Origin: Tepidibacter hydrothermalis
GTDB taxonomy: Bacteria; Bacillota; Clostridia; Peptostreptococcales; Peptostreptococcaceae
NCBI RefSeq assembly: GCF_029542625.1
Contig: NZ_CP120733.1
Coordinates: 1 to 64,000, forward strand
DNA length: 64,000 nt
Direction: 5' to 3'
The notes beneath the pieces were generated by a model. The model did no database searches. It saw only the letters and a list, made by a program, of their open reading frames with translations, and was not told the origin of the DNA. Each line of letters begins with the position of its first letter. The first letter of the stretch is position 1. The position numbers and the translations under genes are program-made. Below are positions 39,401-46,065 of this stretch, piece by piece.

Positions 39401-39732
39401 GGAGAGATGGATTCCATGAGCTTAAATTAGGTTTAGGAGAGAATAGTGTATTCCCGTTTGTTATAGTCGATTCTTATGATGAACTTGAAGAAAAGATAGA
39501 TGTTCATTTTGATTTTGAAATCAATGAAGATGAAGAAGCATTGATGCATGGTCAACTTATTAATATAGATGAGAAAAATGTAATAGATAATATACAGATG
39601 AAAATAAATAAATCTGGAACAGTTAAAGTTACTTTTGAAAAGAAAAAAGATAAATGGTCAAAAGGAAGATATGAATTTAGATTATTTGCAATGAATAAAG
39701 TCATTTTAACAAAACATTTTATAATAGATTAG
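36442..39732 (+). CDS. Accessory SecA-type translocase ATPase with three-repeat C-terminal extension, copy A
   Basis: 1096 residues from ATG 36442 (GGAGGA at 36429-36434; the ATG at 36427 overlaps it). The motor part (~1-790) is a full SecA: [20 protein letters not shown] Walker A, [32 protein letters not shown] Walker B, [32 protein letters not shown], and the helical scaffold with [14 protein letters not shown]. The usual C-terminal zinc/SecB tail is absent. Instead ~270 residues from ~825 form three beta-rich repeats, each ending with a W/K-x-x-G-aromatic-x-[LIF]-[KR]-[VL] strand ([35 protein letters not shown]). It follows an S-layer gene and precedes its partner by 22 bases. By analogy to SecA2 of Clostridioides it should export S-layer proteins (inference). 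Confidence 0.88.
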   Translation: [1096 protein letters not shown]

Positions 39733-39754
39733 AAGAGATGGAAGGAGTTACAAC

Positions 39755-40426
39755 ATGAGGTCTAAAAAAGTAGTGAACTTAACGAAGGAAATAGAGTCTA
39801 AATTTTGGTTTAGATACTTACCAGAGACAACTTATAAAACTTATTTAATGATGGCTCATCTAAAAATGAAAGGATTAGAGGGTGAAGAAGGTACGAATAA
39901 GTTATTAACTACAATTTTTGCTATAGAAAGCGAAACAGGAAAGTTAAAGGAAGAAAAAGAAAGAGTAATTAATAAGTTAGGAATCAAATATCCTACTAAT
40001 AGAGTTGAGGATTTAGATATATTAATCAAATACAACTTGATCAAAGAAACAAAAAATGAAAATGATGAGTTAGTATATGAATATAATTTACCGATTCCAA
40101 ATCCAGAGGAAGTTCTTAGCCTAGATGAAGAAGAAAAGACTATGTTAGAAAAGATAAGATTTGAAATAAAGCATCAAAATGCTTTTAATAATATATTAAC
40201 TCTTCTTATTAACAGTAATGGTAACTTACTTACATCACTTGAGTACATATATGATACAACTAAGATTAAGCTTGCTGATATCAAAGAAGTACTAGCTTAC
40301 TTAGTTGAAGAAGGATCTATAAAGGTAAAAGCTGATAAAGAAGTTAAGAACCTTAGAAAAGCTGATAAGGTTTATGTAAGTATAAATAAAGAAGTATTTG
40401 AGCAAAAGAGATTCGTTATATCTTAA
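39755..40426 (+). CDS. SecA-partner protein with winged-helix-like C-terminus, copy A
   Basis: 223 residues, no signal peptide or TM helix, so cytoplasmic. I do not recognise a family. The N-terminal third has FWFRYLPETTYKTYL, the middle has KLGIKYPTNRVEDLDILIKY, and the C-terminal third looks like a winged helix (LTLLINSNGNLLTSLEYIYD, IKEVLAYLVEEGSIKVKAD and a beta wing KADKVYVSINKEVF). AAGGAG precedes ATG 39755. The gene directly follows the SecA-like gene, and a paralogue follows the other SecA-like gene (52556-53230). Strict pairing suggests a dedicated partner: an adaptor for the SecA extension or a regulator. Confidence 0.82.
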   Translation: MRSKKVVNLTKEIESKFWFRYLPETTYKTYLMMAHLKMKGLEGEEGTNKLLTTIFAIESETGKLKEEKERVINKLGIKYPTNRVEDLDILIKYNLIKETKNENDELVYEYNLPIPNPEEVLSLDEEEKTMLEKIRFEIKHQNAFNNILTLLINSNGNLLTSLEYIYDTTKIKLADIKEVLAYLVEEGSIKVKADKEVKNLRKADKVYVSINKEVFEQKRFVIS

Positions 40427-40429
40427 TAT

Positions 40430-40556
40430 AAGGTGAAACTTAATTCAGATGGAGTTTTTATTCCAGTTGAATTTTTAGCAGAACCAATCCAGAAGCTGTA
40501 GAGTTTTTAACTCCAGCATTGAAAGGGTGGAGTTTTAGAACTCTTAGCTTTCGGAT
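40430..40556. repeat. Second repeat family, free copy
   Basis: Reverse complement of the insertion at 14966-15100: AAACTTAATTCAGATGGAGT, CCAATCCAGAAGCTG and AACTCCAG plus AGTTTTAGAACTCTTAGC are shared. It contains small hairpins (TGGAGTTTTTATTCCA). A short end fragment ATTAAGTTTCGCTTTATGG recurs at ~40679. No gene is seen in 40427-40755. Confidence 0.7.
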
Positions 40557-40558
40557 AT

Positions 40559-40589
40559 AAAACTGCACTCAATCGAGTGCAGTTTTTTT
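40559..40589 (+). terminator. Rho-independent terminator after SecA/partner cassette A
   Basis: AACTGCACTC, loop AATC, GAGTGCAGTT, then TTTTT (40561-40589). Confidence 0.93.
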
Positions 40590-40755
40590 ATGTGAATAAA
40601 ATAAAATTTATAGAATTATGGAAAAACTCTTAAAATATTATAGAGTTTATTTTAATATATATGTATAAGTGTAAAATTAATTAAGTTTCGCTTTATGGGA
40701 TTACATAATAATTATTTGGATATAACTAATGTATAAGAACTAAAGGGAGGTTATT

Positions 40756-42450
40756 ATGGATTACTTAAATATATATAAAGAGTGGATTAATAATACTTAT
40801 TTTGAAGATGTAAGAGATGAGCTTTTGAGTATAAAGGAAGATAAGGATGATATAGAAGATAGGTTTTATAAGAATTTAGAATTTGGAACGGCTGGTATTA
40901 GAGGAATAATAGGGGCTGGAACTAATAGAATGAACAAGTATACTGTAAGACGTGCTACTTTTGCACTTGGAAACAAGATAATAAATGAAGGTGATAATGC
41001 TAAGGATAGAGGGGTTGTAATAGCACATGATAATAGACATAAGTCTAGGGAGTTTTGTATAGAAGCTGCTAAGACTTTGGCTGCATTAGGAATAAAAGCT
41101 TACATATTTGATGATTTAAGAACTACTCCTGAGCTTTCTTTTGCTGTTAGACATTTAAATTGTATATCAGGTATTGTTATAACTGCAAGTCATAATCCAC
41201 CTGAATATAATGGATATAAGGTGTATTGGGAAGATGGTGCTCAGATACTTCCTGATGTTGCAAAAGAGATAATAGATGAGGTTGTTAAGATAAATGATTA
41301 TAGTAGGATACCTAGTATAGATTATGATGAAGCTGTAGGTAAAAAGCTTATAATAGAGTTATCACGTGATATAGATACTGAGCTTATAGAAGCTGTTAAA
41401 AAACAGTCTTTAAGATCAGATATTATAGAAAAGGTTTCTGATGAATTTAAGATAGTTTATACACCTCTTCATGGAACAGGAAATATACCTGTGAGAAGAG
41501 TATTAAAGGAAGTTGGGTTTAAGAATGTCATGGTTGTTAAAGAACAGGAGATGCCGGATCCTAACTTTAGTACGGTTGATTATCCTAATCCTGAGGAAAA
41601 ACAGGCTTTAAAACTTGGGATAGAGCTTGCGAAAAAAGAAAATGCTAATTTGGTTATAGGAACAGATCCTGATTGTGATAGAGTGGGGATAGCTGTTAAA
41701 AACAATGGTGAGTATATATGTCTTAATGGAAATCAAGTTGGGGCACTACTTACTAAGTATATTCTAGACAATTTAAGTAAGGATAATAAGCTACTTGATA
41801 ATAGTGTAATTATAAATACTATAGTTACATCTGACCTTGGAGAAAAGATTGCTAAATCTTATAATGTCGAGACTTTAAAAACTTTAACAGGTTTTAAGTT
41901 TATTGGAGAGAAGATAAAGGAGTTTGAACAAGATAAAGATAAGAACTTTGTCTTAGGATATGAGGAAAGCTATGGATATTTAGTTGGAACTCATGCAAGG
42001 GATAAGGATGCTGTTGTAGCATCTATGCTTATATGTGAGATGGCAGCATATTATTATTCTAAAGGTTTGAGCTTGTGTGATGAGTTAGAAGAGATATATA
42101 AGGAATATGGGTATTATAAAGATGGCTTAAAGTCGATAACTTTAAAAGGAAAGTCTGGAAATGAGAAAATACAGAGTATAATAAAGTTCTTTAGAGAAAG
42201 CAGCATGGACAGTATAGGAAGTTTTAAGATATCTGAGATTAAAGATTATCAAGATGGAATAGATGATCTACCAAAGTCTAATGTAATAAAGTATATATTA
42301 GATGATAAATCTTGGTTTACAATAAGACCTTCTGGAACTGAACCTAAGATTAAATTCTATTTTTCTGTTAATGCAGGATCAGAGAAAGAATCAAATGACA
42401 AGTTGAATAACTTGAGTGAAATTATAATGAAAAGAATAGAGAGCATATAG
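40756..42450 (+). CDS. Phosphoglucomutase / phosphomannomutase
   Basis: A cytoplasmic enzyme of 564 residues that interconverts hexose 1- and 6-phosphates, feeding nucleotide sugars for wall and surface glycans. It belongs to the alpha-D-phosphohexomutase superfamily: FGTAGIRGIIGAGTNRMNKY (substrate entry), catalytic Ser loop TASHNPPEYNGYKVYWEDGA, metal loop GTDPDCDRVGIAV, sugar-binding GYEESYGYL, and phosphate-binding RPSGTEPKIKFY near the end. GGGAGG precedes the ATG. Placement between S-layer genes recalls the Clostridioides S-layer region, which also holds a phosphomutase gene for anionic polymer synthesis; the link is inference. Whether glucose or mannose is preferred cannot be told here. 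Confidence 0.94.
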   Translation: MDYLNIYKEWINNTYFEDVRDELLSIKEDKDDIEDRFYKNLEFGTAGIRGIIGAGTNRMNKYTVRRATFALGNKIINEGDNAKDRGVVIAHDNRHKSREFCIEAAKTLAALGIKAYIFDDLRTTPELSFAVRHLNCISGIVITASHNPPEYNGYKVYWEDGAQILPDVAKEIIDEVVKINDYSRIPSIDYDEAVGKKLIIELSRDIDTELIEAVKKQSLRSDIIEKVSDEFKIVYTPLHGTGNIPVRRVLKEVGFKNVMVVKEQEMPDPNFSTVDYPNPEEKQALKLGIELAKKENANLVIGTDPDCDRVGIAVKNNGEYICLNGNQVGALLTKYILDNLSKDNKLLDNSVIINTIVTSDLGEKIAKSYNVETLKTLTGFKFIGEKIKEFEQDKDKNFVLGYEESYGYLVGTHARDKDAVVASMLICEMAAYYYSKGLSLCDELEEIYKEYGYYKDGLKSITLKGKSGNEKIQSIIKFFRESSMDSIGSFKISEIKDYQDGIDDLPKSNVIKYILDDKSWFTIRPSGTEPKIKFYFSVNAGSEKESNDKLNNLSEIIMKRIESI

Positions 42451-42485
42451 ATAGAACCCGTACTATCTAGTACGGGTTCTATCTA
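42447..42485 (+). terminator. Perfect 18-19-bp palindrome at the end of the phosphomutase gene
   Basis: ATAGATAGAACCCGTACTA faces TAGTACGGGTTCTATCTAT over a 2-base centre. The stop codon TAG lies inside the left arm. No T-run follows, but such a stable hairpin would probably end or stabilise the mRNA. Confidence 0.65.
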
Positions 42486-42512
42486 TATCTGTGTAATATT
42501 TTATTAAACATA

Positions 42513-42558
42513 CTGTAATACTCCTGTAATTGTATTTGATAGTTTGTGCGTATATAAT
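42513..42558 (+). promoter_or_regulatory. Promoter of the second S-layer gene with tandem TGTAA boxes
   Basis: Boxes CTGTAA at 42513 and 42524 (11 bp apart) end directly at the -35 TTGTAT (42530-42535). The spacer is 17 bases and the -10 is TATAAT (42553-42558). The leader is about 95 bases. The same geometry is found at 45838-45883. Confidence 0.7.
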
Positions 42559-42657
42559 GAATCATGTAGCAAGTGAACGACAAAGTTCGACAGAGAATAA
42601 AATGCAAATTAAATTAAACTTAAAAAACTATCAAATTTTCGAGGAGGAAAAAGAGAT

Positions 42658-45588
42658 ATGAATAATAATAAAAAGATACTTTCAGTTGCATTAGCAGGGG
42701 CTTTAGCATTCGGATCAATGGGAGCAGCATTTGCAGCTATACCAGAAGATGTTAAGGGAACTGACTATGAGACGGCAGTAGAAAGATTAGCAGCACTTGA
42801 AATATTAAAAGGATACGAAGATGGAACATTTAAACCAGGTCAAACAATAACAAGAGCAGAATTTTCAGCAGTTGTAGTTAGATCATTAGGACTTGAAGCT
42901 TCAGCGAAAGCTTCAATGGGAAGCACTAACTTTAATGACGTTGCTGCTAATCACTGGGCATCAGGATACATCAATATAGCATCAGGACTTAAAGTTATAA
43001 ATGGTAGAGGAAACGGAGTATTCGATCCAGAAGCACCAGTTAAATATGAAGAAGCTGTAACAATGATAGTAAGAGCATTAGGATATGAGCCAGCAGCTCA
43101 ATCTAAAGGTGGATACCCAAATGGATATTTAGTAGTTGCAGGACAAGAAGATATAACTGATGATGTTAATGGAACAATAGGAACATCAGCTCCAAGAGGA
43201 ATAGTAGCTCAATTAATGGATAACTCATTAGAAGTACCTATGATGGTTCAAGTAGGATACGGAGATGATGCAAAATTCGTGAAATCTGGAACAGATGGTA
43301 CTACAGAAGAAACATTATTAGCTGATAAGTTAGATACTGAAAAAGTAGAAGAAAAAGTAATAGATATCCCTAGAACTGATAGCAGCTTAGAAGATAATGA
43401 AATAAGATTAGCTAGTAAAGGTGTTGTTGAAGTTCCGGAAGGATTCAACTTTGAAGGAGTATTCAATGCTGAAATTAAAGCATTCATAAACGATGATGAT
43501 GAATTAGTATCATATGAAGTTAATGATGATGTGTACTTTGATGCTGTAGAATTTACTTCAGGTGATGAAGAGCCAGTTAAATTAGTTGATAAAGATAAAG
43601 AGTATGAGTTTGCTAAAGATGCAGCTATATACGAGAATGGTAAAAAAGTTAAAGAGTCAGATTTAAATTCAAAATATTCATATGCGAAAGCTGTAGTAGT
43701 AGATAATGAAATTGCTTCTTTAGAAGTATATGACTTAGATAGCATGATAGTAGTTGAAACAGTAGAAGCAGATCATGTTCTTGGATACGAAGAAGAAGTA
43801 AACTTTAAAGATTACGATGTAGTTAAAGATGGTAAGAATATAGAACTTTCAGATTTAGTAGCTGGAGATATAGTATTCTACAACACTTCTGCTGAATACG
43901 CTGAAGTATTCAACAAGAGTGAAAAAGGTAAATTAGACAAGGTATTTGGAAATGGATTCAGATTAAATGATGAAGATTACGATATTGCAGCTGACTCTAT
44001 GTATGTTGATGAAGATGAATTAGAAACTATAGATTCTGATATCTTAGATGAAATGAAAGAAGCTGACAAAGAAGTAACTGTTTATTTTGATAGACAAGGT
44101 GATGTTAGACTTGTATTAGGAGATCGTGATGAAGTTCAAACAAGTACAGTAGCTGCTTTATTAACAGATGATATAGATGTAGATACTGACGCTAGAGGAA
44201 ATCACACTCTTCTTGTAGATGTACTAAACAAATCAGGTAAGGAAGTAAGCTACAAAGTAGCTGCTAAAGATGTAGAAGTAGATATCACTAAAGAGTGGGC
44301 TACAAATGTTGCTAACGTAGCTGCTGTAGAAGCTATTGCAGAAGTTGGAGCAGGAAATCAACATGTAGTTGGAGCTTCAACAGTAGATAAAGCTTGGGAT
44401 AAGTATTCAAGTGAAGAGCAAGATGCTATAACTAAGTACTACTTTGCTTCAGTATATGGAACAGCTAATGTTGTTACAACTGATGGTGTAGCTACTAAGA
44501 AAGCTTTAAAAGGAACTGTAATTGAATTTAAAGTTGACGAAGATGGAGAAATAACTGAATTAACTTTAGATATGGATGATACAGCAATCAGTGCAGATAT
44601 TAAAACAGATGCTAAATATGCAGAAGGTAAAAAGCTTGATAAAGATGCATTAGTATTTGATGTAACAGATGGAATAGATGCAGATGATACAGATGTAAGC
44701 ACTTGGGAAGCTGTTGAATTTGAAACTGCTAAGACAGGTACAGTATACTATGATGAAGATGGAGTAATAACTTATATATCTGTAACAGCTTCAGAGAGAG
44801 ATGATGAAGATGTTGATGATTTCGCAGCTCTTATAACTGATGTTAAGAAGCTATCAGGAGACGATGATGAGTGGAGAATTAAAGCTTACGTAGATGGAGT
44901 AGAAAAAACATTCTACACAGATAAATCTATAACAGCTGCTTCAGTATCAGCTGGTGAAATAGCTATGATATATGTAGACTCTAAGACTGGAGAGTTAGTA
45001 AAAGGAACAACAGCAGGTATAGATAATACTGCAGCAGATATAGATGCAATGACTGCAGCTGAAACTACAGAAGTAGTTACAAATGTTAAAGTATCAGATA
45101 AGAAGTTAACAGTTAATGGAACTGAGTACGCGTTAGCGAAAGATGCATACGTATTTGATATAGAAGATACTGATGATATAGAAGAAATATCATTAAGTGA
45201 CTTAGAAGAAAATGCAGATGAAGTAACGTTAGTTATGGATGAGGGAACAAACTTTGTTAAGTATGTATTATTAACAAAAGATGCAAGTGAAAAAGCATCT
45301 ACTCCTGAAACTGATTTAGTACAAGCTTCAAAACTAGTATCAACAGTTGATGCTGGAGCAGGAAACACAGATATAACTGTAACTTACGATATAAACAAAG
45401 ATGATGAAATCACTTTCAAAGTATTAGATAACTCAGGTGCATTAGTAGGATTTAAAGAAGTAACTAATAATGCTGATGCAAAAGCTGAAACTGCAACTTT
45501 AACAGGTGGAGTAGTAGGAGTAAACACTGTTGAGATGTGGGTAAATGGAAGTAAAGTTTCAGAAAAACTTGTAAATGTAAATAACTAA
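42658..45588 (+). CDS. SLH-domain S-layer protein (976 residues)
   Basis: A secreted surface-layer protein. Signal peptide with cut AFA|AIPED; three SLH units (~28-205): LKGYEDGTFKPGQTITRAEF, FNDVAANHWASGYINIASGL, then INGRGNGVFDPEAPVKYEEA and a third. The rest (~210-976) is a very acidic, Cys-free beta-rich body with repeated ED/DD-bordered strands. It is a close paralogue of the next gene, with long stretches identical (for example GFRLNDEDYDIA and SMYVDEDELETIDSDILDEM). GAGGAGG precedes the ATG. The last ~80 residues differ from the paralogue. It is probably anchored on wall polymer by SLH and exported by an accessory SecA. Confidence 0.9.
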   Translation: MNNNKKILSVALAGALAFGSMGAAFAAIPEDVKGTDYETAVERLAALEILKGYEDGTFKPGQTITRAEFSAVVVRSLGLEASAKASMGSTNFNDVAANHWASGYINIASGLKVINGRGNGVFDPEAPVKYEEAVTMIVRALGYEPAAQSKGGYPNGYLVVAGQEDITDDVNGTIGTSAPRGIVAQLMDNSLEVPMMVQVGYGDDAKFVKSGTDGTTEETLLADKLDTEKVEEKVIDIPRTDSSLEDNEIRLASKGVVEVPEGFNFEGVFNAEIKAFINDDDELVSYEVNDDVYFDAVEFTSGDEEPVKLVDKDKEYEFAKDAAIYENGKKVKESDLNSKYSYAKAVVVDNEIASLEVYDLDSMIVVETVEADHVLGYEEEVNFKDYDVVKDGKNIELSDLVAGDIVFYNTSAEYAEVFNKSEKGKLDKVFGNGFRLNDEDYDIAADSMYVDEDELETIDSDILDEMKEADKEVTVYFDRQGDVRLVLGDRDEVQTSTVAALLTDDIDVDTDARGNHTLLVDVLNKSGKEVSYKVAAKDVEVDITKEWATNVANVAAVEAIAEVGAGNQHVVGASTVDKAWDKYSSEEQDAITKYYFASVYGTANVVTTDGVATKKALKGTVIEFKVDEDGEITELTLDMDDTAISADIKTDAKYAEGKKLDKDALVFDVTDGIDADDTDVSTWEAVEFETAKTGTVYYDEDGVITYISVTASERDDEDVDDFAALITDVKKLSGDDDEWRIKAYVDGVEKTFYTDKSITAASVSAGEIAMIYVDSKTGELVKGTTAGIDNTAADIDAMTAAETTEVVTNVKVSDKKLTVNGTEYALAKDAYVFDIEDTDDIEEISLSDLEENADEVTLVMDEGTNFVKYVLLTKDASEKASTPETDLVQASKLVSTVDAGAGNTDITVTYDINKDDEITFKVLDNSGALVGFKEVTNNADAKAETATLTGGVVGVNTVEMWVNGSKVSEKLVNVNN

Positions 45589-45628
45589 TCATAATAATAG
45601 ATTAAGAAGAAAATGAATTATTAAAAAC

Positions 45629-45664
45629 AATAAAACCTCAAATCATATGATTTGGGGTTTTATT
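45629..45664 (+). terminator. Rho-independent terminator after the second S-layer gene
   Basis: AATAAAACCTCAAATCATAT faces ATGATTTGGGGTTTTATT; a near-perfect long stem of ~17 bp with A-run and T-run ends. The following gap to 46066 holds the promoter and leader of the next gene. Confidence 0.88.
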
Positions 45665-45837
45665 CTATTATAGTTTCCACTTATTTCTATTGAAATAAAA
45701 GGTTAATATTATAATAAAATGTAAGTGTAATAAATATATAACAGCAGAGTAAAAAATAACATTGGAAAACGAGGAAATATTTAGAAAAATGAAAGTAATA
45801 AATTGTAAATTTCTTAAAGGATCTTCAAATTTTCAAT

Positions 45838-45883
45838 TTGTAACATAATTGTAATTGAAATTAATACCATGTAAGTGTATAAT
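45838..45883 (+). promoter_or_regulatory. Promoter of the third S-layer gene with tandem TTGTAA boxes
   Basis: TTGTAA at 45838 and 45849 (11 bp apart), the second ending directly at the -35 TTGAAA (45855-45860). The spacer is 17 and the -10 is TATAAT (45878-45883). A further TTGTAA is at 45803. The leader is unusually long, ~175 bases (to 46065), which might stabilise the mRNA. Confidence 0.72.
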
Positions 45884-46065
45884 GGTTTTGTAGTTTACAT
45901 ACAAATAAAAGCTTTTGGAGACATTTTGAGAAAACGACAATTTTAGATCAAGAGCATGACTAAAAACAAGACATCATGAGGAAAATGACGACTATAATGT
46001 TAAAAATTGCAAAAATCCTCAATCGACAGAATGGAAAAGACAACTAAGTTTAGGGAGGAAACAAA

